Origin: Quercus robur
Lineage: Eukaryota > Streptophyta > Magnoliopsida > Fagales > Fagaceae
Direction of reading: 5' to 3'
DNA: 64,000 nt
Assembly (NCBI RefSeq): GCF_932294415.1
Contig: NC_065535.1
Span: forward strand, 84,403,862 to 84,467,861
The notes below the pieces were generated by a model. That model did no database searches and had not been told where the DNA came from. It saw nothing but the letters and a program-made list of their open reading frames with translations. Made by a program: the position numbers and the translations under genes. Positions within the stretch are counted from its first letter, which is position 1, and each line of letters opens with the position of its first letter. Below, in pieces: positions 1 through 11,905 of the stretch.

Positions 1-479
1 GACAACCTGATTGAGTCATTGAGGCTGAGGACGGGGATGGAAATGGTGATGACATGCATAGTTGCCTAGAAGTGATTACTTGAATGGGTAAAGAAGTGCT
101 AGTGTTTTGGTCCTTGGGTAGGGGTGAGATAGTCTTAGAAATTTCAGTATTGGAGATGGTACTCTTCAGAAGATCCTTTGATGTAAGTCCCTCAGCTGCG
201 TTACAAGGCAACACAGTGGTGATGTATGATGTTTCAAGCACCGAAGTTTCAGACTGGGTAAGAAATGTATTAATAGATTTAGTAAATTCTTGGGAACTTC
301 TTTTGAGGTAAGAGGAAGTTATGATTTGAGAACATGAAGAGCACTTCAACAACGAGATAAGGAAACAAGTCTAAAATGAATTGGCAAGGGTATAAGGGAC
401 CTATAGAATTTGTTGTCTTTAATAAATTACTAGGAAAAAGGAGCAGTGAGTGAATATCCTAGCATGTGAATATCTTGTA

Positions 480-2760
480 AAATACTAAAATGTCCATGAT
501 ATGAATGATGGGGATAAACAACAGAGAACTAGAAATCTACTAAGAGATTGGAGAACAGATATAGTATGCCTTCTAGCAACCAGGATGGGAATAATAAGTA
601 GGGAGACTATGAGAAGCTTATGGGGAACCAGTTTTGATAGGTCTTAAGTACATTGGGGGCTGTAATAGGCACCTTGGTATTATGGGACAAAAGGGTAGTA
701 GACAAACTAAAAGAGTCAGTGGGTGATCACACAGTTACCTGCAAATTCAACTATGTTTCTGATGGTTTTTGTGTGGTCTTTTTTTGGTGTCTATGGTCCC
801 ATTGTAGATGGGGAAAGATGTGATTTATAGGAGGACCTGTTAACAGCTGGTGGGTTCTTCCCATGGTGCACGGCAGGAGATTACAACACCGATTGTTTCC
901 CTAGCAAACGAGTGGGAGCAGATAGGGCCTGCACAAGTATGTGGGATTTTTCAAATGTCAAGGCATTCAATAAAAAAGGATTTCTTCTTTTTACCCTTAT
1001 GGCACGATATCCAAATAATATTGATTCACCAATTTTTTGACATTACTGAACATGGTTTGATAAATTTACCTTTGGAAGGAGGTGCTTTTACCTAGTCCAA
1101 CAACTATGAATCCCCATCCATGTTTCTTGTTTCTCTAGAATAGGACGAATACTTCAGTAATTCAAATCAGAGATTACTTCCTCAAATATTATTAGACCAC
1201 TTCCAAATCCTGGTTGATGCTAATGGCATTAATAGTGGAAAGGGCCTGTTTAAGTTTGATAACATGTGGCTCAAAATAAAGGGCTTCATGGTAAAGGAAA
1301 GACAATGGTAGAGTAGTTACCATTTTAGTGGGACACCTAGTGTTAACACAAACTGTTGAAAACTGACTTTGGATTTAGAACAAAGACCTCTATTTTAGTA
1401 AATGATTGTGGAGTTATGTGAAGGAGATGGATGCACTATGCAGCAATAATTTGATATCAAGTTTGGTACTTCCTTGGCATTAATAGAGGAAAAGGCCATG
1501 TTTGAGAACATGTGGCTCAAAATAGAGTAGTTTGTAGCCAAGGTAAGACAATGGTGGAGTAGTTGCCATTTTAATGGGACACCTCTAGTGTTGCTATGGT
1601 GTTTAAACACAAAGTTTTGAAAACTGAATTTTGAACAAAGCCCTCTATTTTGGCAAATGGTTGTTGAGTTATGTGAAGGAGAGGGATGCACTATGTAGCA
1701 AGGTAATTGATATCAAATATGGTACTTCCTAGGGTGATTGGCGTTCAAATGACACAAGGGAGGTTTATGGAGTGAGCTTATGAAACATTATAGATGTGGT
1801 TGGGACAGCTTTATTAAATTTGTAAGATTTGAAGTGGAAGACGACACCAAGAATTTTTTTTGGCATGATAAATGGAATGGAGATTTAACTTTGAAGGAAA
1901 AATTTCTTGAGCTCTTAATTGTTGCAAGGAATAAAGATGCTCGAGTTGCGTACTCCATGGATTGCTCAAATGGAGCTATCCTTTGGAACCCTTTATTTTT
2001 TAGGCCAGTTCAGGATTGGGAAATGAAAGCTAAGGAATACTTTTTGGATGATCTTTATTCTACTAAGGTTAGGCAGGAAGGAACAGATAAAATCGTTTGT
2101 CACTCCTCAAAGAAAATGGATTCTAGGTTTAAAGCTATTATTAGATGTTGCATTCAGAGGGTAAATGGGTTTCCCTTGGAAAAACATCTGGAAAGTTTGA
2201 GCTTCATTACAGGTAGCATTCTTCACTTGGACTGTTGCTCTTGGGAAATTTTTTGACAGTGGATAACTTGAGAAGTTGTGAAATAGTATTTATGGACTGG
2301 TGTTGTGTGTAATGCCTAACGGGTGAATCTGTGGACCATTTAATTATATGCATTGTTCAATAGCATGTGAGATATGGACACTGATCTTCTGTCTCTTAGA
2401 GATTAGTTGGGCAATACTGAATTCAGTAGTTGATCTCTTGGCCAACTGGAAAGGGAATCTTGGCAAACAGGCTTCTGGTGAGATTTTTGGAAGTCAGTAC
2501 CAACGTATTAAATTACTAATGTTCTTAATATGGACCATTTGGAAAGAAAAGAATAGACCTACTTTATTTCATTTTTTATTTAATCCTTTTAAAGTTCAGC
2601 AGTGCTTCTTCAAATATATTATTCTTTTTGCTGGGTTAGATTAGAAGATTTCATAATTTGGAGTTCCCTATCTGAATATACTCTCTTTTTGCAAGTTGTT
2701 TAAAAGTGCTACTTCCAAGTCTGCTAGGTCTATTTTGCGCGGTATTTGATGTTTGATATA
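480..2760 (+). mobile_element. Degenerate L1-type LINE, rearranged
   Basis: Frame-shifted pieces match the usual order of a plant L1 ORF2. An endonuclease-like N-terminal part (about 490-1330) includes words such as LPLEGGAFT and FDNMWLKIKGF. The C-terminal part after the reverse transcriptase follows (1740-2700), with VRFEVEDDTKNFFWHDKW, then the zf-RVT-like region, then MFLIWTIWKEKNR. The central reverse transcriptase core is missing, so an internal deletion joins the two halves. Many stops and frame changes show it is long dead. The end of the endonuclease part is tandemly duplicated (1224-1474 and 1475-1730). It lies in sense orientation inside the presumed NOT10 intron. Confidence 0.75.
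1224..1730 (+). repeat. Tandem duplication inside the LINE relic
   Basis: Unit 1 (1224-1474, 251 bp) and unit 2 (1475-1730, 256 bp) both begin TGGCATTAATAG, pass through the ACATGTGGCTCAAAATA block and end GGTACTTCCT. They differ by scattered substitutions and small indels, so the duplication is old. It repeats the end of the LINE endonuclease region. Confidence 0.8.
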
Positions 2761-3579
2761 TAATATAATGGCATTGATCCATTTTTTTGATAAGGATTAA
2801 ACTTCATTGAAATTGAAAAAGGACGAAAAGATAAAAGCAGGGCACACATGCAGTGTGCTAAGAGACAACAAAGGAAAAACTAAACAGTAATGAAGGTACA
2901 AAAAAAAAGCATGTCAGGTAGAGACATTCAGGCAAATGTAAACATATGTTCTTCCCTTCTGATAATCATTGTCTCATTTTTATCCTTTCCTCCATTTTGT
3001 CCATTGACATTGAATTTCTGTTGTGGGAAAAGTCAAAACAAGGAGGAAAACAAACGTACCTTATACAGATCTGGCTTGTATATTGAACAGTTATGTTCTT
3101 TAGCCTAGTAGTTGTGTTTGTTAGTTATGACATGGCTATTACATTGTTACATCAAGCATGCCAATACAAATGGGCTGTTTGCAATTTTCGAACCATGATT
3201 TACTTTCATCCTCTTTTTCAGTCATGTTATCTATCTATGGATGACCAATAAATAAGCCATTATTCATGATTTTATTTATTGGCAGAAAGATATTCTGCTG
3301 CTGGCCCCAAGTTGTCTAGACTGTGAAAGATACTAATTAATTGTTTAAGCCATTATTACTTGTTTTTCTTGTCCTCACGTATTGTGGGATAACAAGCGGG
3401 AGGAAAGAACATTCTCTTATGAAAATTGGAGCTATTGAGATAACTTATCAAAAAACATGTCACTGTAATATTTATGATTCTGTAACTTAATATTCTCGAT
3501 TTTGAAGATTGCTAGTTGATGGTTTTATCTTTGTTTATTTTTGGTCATTCATTGTTTCTTTTTGTTGTGATTGGTTCAG

Positions 3580-6500
3580 AAGAGAAGTGAAGTGCTTGCT
3601 TGTGCATCTGGAGAGCAGGTGGAGGCTGTTAGCAATCTTGGGAACAAAGTTATTTCTGGGTCTAAAGGAAGTAGTGCTGCAAATAGTGCCAGTATCGTTT
3701 ATACGGATGAATTTGACACTTCTGTGGCAATCCTAAACATTGTATGTTTTTGTTATGTTTATAAGTGAATATGTTGGAGACTGCTGAAGGGTAATTCATC
3801 TGTCTTGTTTTTTGCTTGAATTGACTTGCTTGTCTTAAAATTGGTCTTATCTAGGCGGTTATCTGGTTCCATCTTCACGAATATGCAAAGGCATTATCAG
3901 TTTTGGGGCCTTTGTATCAAAATATTGAACCAATTGATGAGGTATGATAATTATTACCTATGGTTTTCTTTTTGCTATTGTAATCCCGTGTTAAATCCTT
4001 TTCTATATATTATACGCAGACGACAGCTCTTCATATTTGCCTCTTGTTGCTAGACGTTGCGCTGGCGTGTCATGATGCTTCAAAATCTGCTGTGAGTTCA
4101 ATTTTTTAATAGTTTATCTAGTTGCTTCATTCAAGATTTTGCATGATGTTCTCAAATGTTTAACATTCTTGCTATAAGGATAATATGGTATTATCGGACA
4201 AGGACTGAATGCTGAACTTAAGCATTGTATGTCATGGGTAAGTTGGTCTCTTGTTATGGCTGTAATGAGATGAAACTTTGCTAATGTTGAACATCTAAAA
4301 CAAATTACTTTAACCTTTTGGTTGGAGTTTGTGTTCTTATCCTTGGGATCAGGGAGTCTCATAGACCCCAGTGAGATGAAATGTAGACTGAAATATATGA
4401 TGTGTTGTGGCTTTTTGTTTGTAAACTTTTAGGGAATATACATATTTTGGTCCATGAATATACATGAATGTCTAATTTAGTTCTTGAAGTTAGAAAGTTG
4501 CAATCAAGTCCTCAAATGATGTGAAAAGTCACCATAAGGTTAGTGCTACTTTGGTTGGAAATGTCTTGGCAGAAATGGCTGTTGGGTTAAAGAAAAAGGA
4601 GAAACTAGAGATTGAAAAGTTTCCCTTTTTTTTTTTTTGGGGGGGGGGGGGGTTGTTGTGTCTGTGTTTTTGGGATTATTTCTAATAAGACACATCATTG
4701 CTTTCTTAGGTGAGGTAAGTGCAGATATTTAAGTGCGATTCCATTAGCAATCAACTGCCTCCTAAGAATTTCATATGACATATCATTAGTTTCTGTTAGT
4801 TAGATTGTCAGAAAGAGAGTTCCAATTTTTAAATTATTTATGGACTTCAGCTATTTTAAATTTCATACTCTTTTAAATTTTAGAGTAAATTAGAACTTCA
4901 GCTATTTCTCAGGGACTAAAATAAGTGTTTGCCTAAATTTTTATGAAAACTAATGTGTCTGTGTGTGTATTTTAAGGTCCGTTACTTCCAGTTATATTAT
5001 ATCAAGAAACTCATACAATATATTCAATATGTACAATTTAGAACTGGTTTCTTCAAATTGAATGATTCAATCATTCTAATGAGCTCCTTCATCATGCCAA
5101 TTCCATTACTAAGTGGTGCTTATTGTGTCTGGTCCAGTTTTGCTAATTCAAGGGATCACTCTCCATATCACCACACTATGACATCTACCCAACTTGCCTT
5201 GCCATAACACTCTTTGTCATAACCCAATGAACCCTGAAGAGAGAAAAAACCATGCTCCAAAGCTCTCGAGCAGCAGGGCAATGGAGAAGTAGATGATTAG
5301 TAGTATCCCCATATCTCTTACACATGCAGCACCAGTCTATAATAATTATCCAATGCTTCCTGAGGTTATCAACAGTTAGAAATTTCCCCAAAACTGCTGT
5401 CCAAAGTAAGAAACTGATGTTAGTTGGAGCTTTAGGTTTCCACAAACTCCTCCAAGGAAAGGAGCAATGGGGTGTGGATGCAACGTTTTATAATAGGATT
5501 TTTACCTCAAAGGAATTCCATGAAGAAGGATTCCATTAACAAAAATATACCTGTATTAGAAGAGCCTTAAATGCTGCCCAATGTTAGTATATTATATATG
5601 CATATAATTTATAAGGCATTTACAATATTTTATACTTAAAATTTTGATTTGTTTTTGGGATGGGGGTTAATCTGTTAATTGTGGTCAGTTGTTGGTGTCT
5701 TAATGTAGTGTAATTTGGCCTCTGGGTCTATCTTTAATTAGTTTTTTAGTTTTAAAAACAATTTTAGTCGCAATTAACTAATTATTGGGATTTGTGTTTC
5801 TATCAATTAATTGTGAATTTTTAGAGGTATTTTTGGAAAAAAGGGGGGGGGGGGGGTAGTGTAATTTGGCCATTAGGTACAATCTTTTTTTTTTTTTTTA
5901 TTCGCAAAAATGATTTTAGTGTTAATTATTGGAATTTTGCCTTTAATACTAATGGACTGCAAATTCTTCTGAGGTATAGAGCATGTAAAAATTGGATAGT
6001 ATCTCTGAATGTTTTGAGAGACTGATAATTAGAAAGCTTGTGATTGCAAGTGATAACACCACTTTGGTGTAGAAGTTAGATGTCTCAGCTAGTTTTGTGT
6101 TTATATATGTTTTCAATCATGTAAAAGTGTTGGCCAAGTAGAGAAGGAGCAATTTCAGCCAGTCAAAGTTTGTCATGTGCCAATGAAATCTAGCTCAAAT
6201 GGCAGTCAAAGTTTATCAGTAAGCATTGTTTGAAGGGTGAAAGTTGTGGGTTTGAGACCCACTGGATGCATGTGTAACTTTAACAATCAAAAAAATAATT
6301 TGCCATTTCTTGCTAAATTCTCTCTTCTTGCTCACTAGAAGTTTGCCTTTTTTCTTTTATAATTGTGCTTGGCCCGAATGACATCTCGTATGCTTTCTGG
6401 TTTATTTAAAATATGGTATCACTTTCACAACATAATATGGGAGGAACTTAACAAGGGAGTAGTTGAGTTGAGTTTTAAGCGACGTAGAATTCTGGACGAC

Positions 6501-8938
6501 CTAAACCTCGTTATAAAGATTTGCAGAAGACAATATATGTGGCCTCCTTGTAAGGGGTCTGCTTTGTGACTCAAGGTCTTGTGTGTGACTGTTGGATTGG
6601 CAAATGAATGTTGTTCTGTTGGGTTTCTAATTTAACTACGTGACTATAACTTGATCAAGTCAGAACACTTTTTTAGAAAACTTTCCACAATTTAAATGAA
6701 GCTGCTGGCTCTCTCAAGATGTTATGCTAGGGCATTTTAGGCAGTTCATGCCATCTTCTGCAGCTGTACACATGCCATTAATAGGGGCAATGATGACCTA
6801 GTCTAGACAGTTCTGATCCAATATGAATATGATGCAAAGCCTTTTTTTTGGTTTAATTTGCTGACAGTTTCAATCTGAAAATTTTTGTTTATCACAAAGA
6901 AGGAAATTCCATGGTATCATTTTCGGTTTACATATAGCATTCTTAATCCAAAATGGTAACCATTATAAATCTTTTTGTCCAGGATGCATTAATTTATGTG
7001 GAAAGAGCTTTTGGTGTAAGTTGCATGAGTCAAGTTGACAATGGAAGCATGGCACAACAACAATCTGCCAACCTAGTTGCAAAATCTTCCTCTTTTCCTA
7101 GCAGCTCATTGGCTACGGATGCTTCTAATTCAGATTTAGTGTCTAGTGTGATTGCCTCAGAAAATCCTTTAACAAGAACTTTATCAGATGACGCACTTGA
7201 ATATGAAACTATGCTATCGAAACTGGATATTGGTGGACAGAATGCAGTCAGGCCAGCTGGTCTCTCATCTTCAAATGATCTGTCAAGGACCCCAGTTGAT
7301 AGGTCTTTTACCACTGTTGATTTGAAGCTTAAGTTGCAGCTTTATAAAGTTCGGTTTCTGCTTCTCACTAGGAACCTCAAGCAAGCAAAACGTGAAGTCA
7401 AGCATGTTATGAACATTGCACGTGGGAAAGATTCATGCACTGCCCTCCTCCTCAAGTCACAGATTGAATATGCACGTGGCAACCATCGTAAAGCCATCAA
7501 GCTTTTGGTGGCATCCAATAATAGGACAGACACGGCAATTTCAAGCATTTTCAACAACAATCTTGGGTGCATTTATTATCAGCTTGGAAAATACCATACG
7601 TCATCGATATTTTTTTCAAAGGCACTGACTGATACATCCTCTCTTCGGAAAGACAAGCCACTAAAGCTTTCAACTTTTGCACAGGATAATTCTCTTCATA
7701 TAATATATAACTGTGGTTTACAGTATTTGGCCTGTGGGAAACCAATACTTGCTGCTCGCTGTTTCCAGAAGGCCAGTTTGGTATTCTACAACTGGCCTCT
7801 TTTATGGCTCCGACTAGCTGAATGCTGTCTGATGGCTTTAGAGAAGGGTCTAGTGAAAACAAGTCGGCCTCCATCAGAAAAATCAGAAGTCAGAGTCCAT
7901 GTTGTTGGTGAGGGTAAATGGAGGCAGCTTGTTACGGAAGATGGGATATCAAGAAATGGACTTGTGGATTCTGTTGAAATGGATGATTGTATGCTAAGCA
8001 ATGATGAGCAACCAAAGCTCTCAATGTCCCTTGCTCGGCAGTGTCTCTATAATGCTCTGCACTTACTGAACTGCTCTGATTCGACCCATTCAAAGCCTGA
8101 TTTGCCCTCTAATTTCTCGGAGGAAAATGAATCAAGTGAGGTGGCTTCTTCCAAGAACTCAAACCACAAGAACTTAAACAGCGTTGAATCCAAAGCATTT
8201 TCTGTAACAGTAGGCATAGGTCAGGTTAATGCAAATGGGGATGCAAGAGAACCAAAGGGAGGAACAAGTCAGGAGCTCATACAGAACTCTCTTTCCCATT
8301 ATGAAGGTATTCGTAGAAAAGAAAATCAGCTGATCAAGCAAGCTGTTCTTGCTAACCTGGCTTATGTAGAGTTGGAGCTGGAAAATCCCATGAAGGCCCT
8401 GTCAACCGCAAGGTCTCTCTTGGAACTTCCAGAATGTTCCAGAATTTATTTCTTTCTAGGTCATGTGTATGCGGCAGAGGCACTCTGCCTGCTAAATAAG
8501 CCAAAGGAGGCTACTGAGCATTTGTCAATTTATTTGTCTGGGGGAAATAACTTTGAATTGCCATTCAGCCAAGAGGACTGTGAGCAATTGCAAGTGGAGA
8601 GGACCATCGACAGTGAAGAGTTAAATGGAGGATTGGTGACTGCCAAGAATTCTTCCCCTGATGACTCACAAGGTATTGTGTTCCTCAGTCCCGAAGAGGC
8701 ACATGCAGCACTTTATGCAAACTTTGCTGCGGCGTCTGCAATGCAAGGCGAGCTTGAGCAGGCCTACAATTTTGCGACTCTGGCACTATCCATATTACCC
8801 AACAGTCCAGAAGCCACTTTGACTACAATCTATGTGGATCTAATGCTCGGTAAGTCAAGAGAAGCTCTTGCCAAGTTAAAGCAGTGTAGTCGCGTTAGGT
8901 TCCTCCCCAGTGGCATAACAGTCAATAAATCTTCTTGA
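3580..8938 (+). CDS. CNOT10: CCR4-NOT complex subunit 10 (NOT10/CNOT10), 5'-partial
   Basis: Four exons are visible: 3580-3741, 3855-3941, 4020-4091 and 6983-8938 (stop TGA). All junctions are GT-AG in phase 0. They give 758 codons plus stop; plant homologues have about 850, so about 95-100 N-terminal residues come from an exon before the window. Recognised stretches include KRSEVLACASGEQVEAVSN, AVIWFHLHEYAKALSVL, STVDLKLKLQLYKVRFLLL, NNLGCIYYQLGKYHTSSIFF and the C-terminal LKQCSRVRFLPS. The protein is built of helical TPR-type repeats, seen at NNLGCIYYQLGKY, in the YLACGKP...ARCFQKAS region and in the C-terminal NFAAASAMQGELEQAY segment. In animals CNOT10 pairs with CNOT11 on the NOT1 N-terminus in the cytoplasmic deadenylase complex that shortens mRNA tails; a similar role is inferred here. 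The long last intron (4092-6982) contains a LINE fragment. No break is seen in the visible exons. Confidence 0.9.
4092..6982 (+). other. Last NOT10 intron (2.9 kb)
   Basis: The donor is GTGAGT at 4092 and the acceptor CAG ends just before 6983. It holds a T13-G14 run at 4626-4652, an antisense LINE fragment at about 5090-5560 and an A6-G14 run at 5837-5856. The rest is AT-rich with no gene seen. Confidence 0.75.
5090..5560 (-). mobile_element. LINE ORF2 3' fragment (zf-RVT region)
   Basis: On the minus strand the sequence reads WKPKAPTNISFLLWTAVLGK, then LTVDNLRKH and a Cys/His cluster (WCCMCKRYGDTTNHLLLHC). This is the zf-RVT-like block near the C-terminus of plant L1 ORF2. It is only about 470 bp, inserted antisense to NOT10 in its last intron, and inactive. 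The intron-1 LINE has a related block, so the two are of similar families. Confidence 0.75.
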
Positions 8939-9054
8939 TGATTGTACTGGTGGTTCTTAATTCGTTATGTCCAGCCCTCTCTCAGCATTAGTTAGCGGGT
9001 AGATCAGCAATCCTTCAAGAGGATTTTGTAACATATATATAGTTCAATTCAGGG

Positions 9055-9060
9055 AATAAA
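9055..9060 (+). terminator. Polyadenylation signal of NOT10
   Basis: AATAAA lies 117 bp after the stop codon, followed by a T-rich stretch. This is a usual spacing for a plant 3' end, and no other clear signal lies nearer the stop. Confidence 0.5.
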
Positions 9061-9354
9061 TTTTTCTGTTCTTTTTTCCTTATAATTTTTCACATCTAGG
9101 GTTCATTACTTGGTGGTGGCTGTGTTTTGGTTAGTGCGGATTCCCACCTTCCAGATTTGAGTTTTAGTTCGATTCAGATTATTGTGTTTCAGTGGCTAAT
9201 CCTATTGGTATTAAAGAATATAGAGCATGTGCTTCTCACGAAAGGACTAAAATGATTCATTTTGGATTTGAATTCGAAGTCATATTTTCATATCAAGGCT
9301 CTTACCGTTTCTTTTACCTTTTTGTTCTCTACATTTTGAAGTGTTAATATCCAG

Positions 9355-9405
<51 letters not shown>

Positions 9406-9537
9406 ATATATATTTATATATTTATATATATTTGGTTGAAAGGAGATAGATATATTAAACAAATAGCAGAGAAAACTCAGTCCCAAATTTGAACCGGAAG
9501 AACAAACAACCTCACTTGGAGGGCAGAAAAAACTAGT

Positions 9538-9663
9538 GGCCTGTTTGGATGGAGGGGAAAGGAGGGGGAGTGGAAGGGAGTAGAGTAGAGTTGACTAATA
9601 ATAAGCTAATTTTGTGCTAAATCTACTTTACTCCCTTTCTCTTTCCCTCAATCCAAACGGACC
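9538..9663. mobile_element. Candidate MITE, 126 bp
   Basis: The ends are imperfect inverted repeats: GGCCTGTTTGGATGGAGGGG on the left, and the reverse complement of the right end reads GGTCCGTTTGGATTGAGGG. The length suits a small non-autonomous DNA transposon. I could not settle a target-site duplication, so the superfamily is open. Confidence 0.55.
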
Positions 9664-10176
9664 ATAAGTAATATTTCCTGGCATAAAGGTAGGCTTTCTT
9701 GGCAAGCATCCTTAACGATGAAAATGGATTTACATGTTTTAACACTGAATTTATAGTCAAGCTTTCTTCTAAGCAACAAGGTGCACTCGCACAAAAATTG
9801 AAAGAGTTTTGCTAACACATACATTACATGCCATTTAAACATGGTTTCTTTTTACTGTTTCACCCAACATAGATACATTCTAAAAAATAAATAGATAAAA
9901 CAGAATTATCAAAGTGAATCTTTTGACCGAGGAAGCTGGTCAAATGATTTGCTGATTTGGCTCATTTGAGTCTCAGGTCTCAACGATCGGTTTTGGAAGC
10001 TAGTGGCAAGTTTGCCTTTGTATTCGTGTTTCCTTGGAATCGTTGATAGGTCATTGAAAACATGCAAATTGTAGTACTTTTTTTGATACCTCAAAATTTC
10101 ATTTGAATCATGAATCACATTTCATGTTGCACGTAAAGTAGCGTACTTGAGTTATCCGCATACCACTCGTCATAAT

Positions 10177-10231
10177 AATAGAAGGTGACTCTTATAAAAA
10201 ACAGAAAAAAAAAAAAAAAATAGAAGGTGAC
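10177..10231 (+). mobile_element. Tail-only retroposon insertion
   Basis: Two perfect copies of AATAGAAGGTGAC (10177-10189 and 10219-10231) flank a 29-bp insert that begins TCTTATAAAAAACAG and continues as A's. The duplication plus A-rich insert fits LINE-type insertion of only a 3' tail. Confidence 0.6.
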
Positions 10232-11404
10232 CAATAGGTCCAATTCTTCGTAATCTGACCAATAGGTGGAAAATATGTAAAAGTTTAATAATACTAAGTG
10301 AAATAAAAAGCTGAGACGCTGTTAAATGTGGAGATATAATAGAAAATGTACATTTTGACAAGAGAAAATATTGATTCATATTTGTTGATGTACACTTCAT
10401 ACACATAATGTCCATATTTGCACATTAACTGTCCACATATTCTAAGAATATACATATTTAACACATGGAACTAATAATGTATATAAAGTACATAATTTTC
10501 AAAAAAAATTATGATATACATTAATCAGGATGAGATAATCAATATTCTTTTGACAAACCCGTGAATAATCAACCATTTTCCTAATGGATTTGGTTACATA
10601 ATTACATAATCCTGGTGCTACACTGCAAATGGGTAAAGCATTATAAATTTATAATGCATGAATTTCAAAATTTTCAACTGGATCATATCAAGAAACTGTA
10701 TAGTAAACAAAGAAACGCATGAATGTACGAGTAAAACCAGCTATGGTTTCTTTCTTGCAATTATATTGTACATCCAACATGTAGGCGGTTAGTTACTGTA
10801 CCAAAAGTTCACACTTAAAACTTCCTCCATGAATGAACTCGTCCGCAGCAATCCACAGGAGTGGCTCAACCATAAGACCATTTTGGTAATGCCCTAAGCC
10901 CCAAATGGAAGAAGGCCCCCCTAGAATAGAATATATTATATCTATATTATACTCTTTTCAAATGTTCAATATTTTATAAATACATTTTACTATGTTTGCA
11001 GTAGTTTAAAAATACAAAAATTTTCAACCTTCCAAAAATTTTACTCTTCCTTTTCCTTTATATAAATTAAAAGTTTTCGAGAAATTACTAAAATCTATTG
11101 TTCAATAATTGAAGTTCAACATTGCCAAGAGAGATAGTGACCATAGAAAATATAATATTTCTCATGATATTTCAATATTTTTTAGAATTAAAAGTTTAAA
11201 ATACGTTTTATAAATATATGAAATTAGTCCAATTAATGTAATAATTTTTTTATTAAAATTAATGTATTAAATTATATAAAAATGTTGAATCCTTTTGTAT
11301 AATTCATATATCATATATAAAATATTAAGTAATAATACACTTTACATTTGCGTTTGACTCCAAAATGTGTTGAGTCAACCCTAGATTAGGCCATATGTAG
11401 GGCG

Positions 11405-11440
<36 letters not shown>

Positions 11441-11639
11441 TTTTTTCTTTTTTGGTAGACGGTGAATTCGAGCAAGATTTAAAAAGAATATGTTTAAAGC
11501 TGGATTGAAGTATTCAATAAAAACGACATTGTTTAGAATTTACAAGTTTTTAAAACTTTTTATTTTATATTTAAAATACTCTGTGCATATGAATCTTCAT
11601 AGAAATGTGGCCATATTTTGCATGAAAGATATTTAGCAT

Positions 11640-11905
11640 TAAAACAATAAAGTAATATGATATAAAACAATAAAGTAATAGAATGCTTTTGGCCGAATGA
11701 ATTTCCTGTGTTGCTATTGTCAATATATATAGTACATTAGATATACATGACTTGAGTAGTTCAGATAAGTACAAGTATTGACTAGATCAGATATATTTGA
11801 CTTGAATTGAATATCTATCCCTATTATCTCTCATTGTGGTGTAGCTTGTTATCTTGATAAGGCTGACTTGAATGTTGATCATTATCTTCACCTTTTGTTC
11901 CAATA
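11640..11905 (-). repeat. Copia 3' LTR
   Basis: This 266-bp copy is identical by eye to 16173-16438. The gag-pol frame ends inside it, at 11824. Its outer end carries an 18-bp direct repeat (11640-11657 and 11663-11680). Confidence 0.95.

Larger units (their letters stand above)
1..3579 (+). other. Upstream intron of the NOT10 gene
   Basis: This stretch precedes the first recognisable NOT10 exon at 3580, which starts in phase 0 after an AG acceptor. The protein part that should come before it (about 95-100 residues in plant homologues) was not found in any frame, so the first coding exon very probably lies upstream of the window and this is intron. A LINE relic occupies roughly 480-2760. From 2761 to 3579 I see only AT-rich sequence with no recognisable element. 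Confidence 0.6.
8939..11639. other. Spacer between NOT10 and the Copia element
   Basis: It holds the NOT10 3' UTR, a (TA)n tract at about 9356-9431, a small MITE candidate at 9538-9663, a tail-only insertion at 10177-10231 and a (TA)n tract at 11407-11438. The rest is AT-rich. I see no gene. Confidence 0.6.

Noticed and set aside
9280-9486. Open frame rich in Ile-Tyr, and similar frames near 22586-22849 and 46369-46575
   Set aside because: These are translations of (TA)n tracts with no other coding sign.
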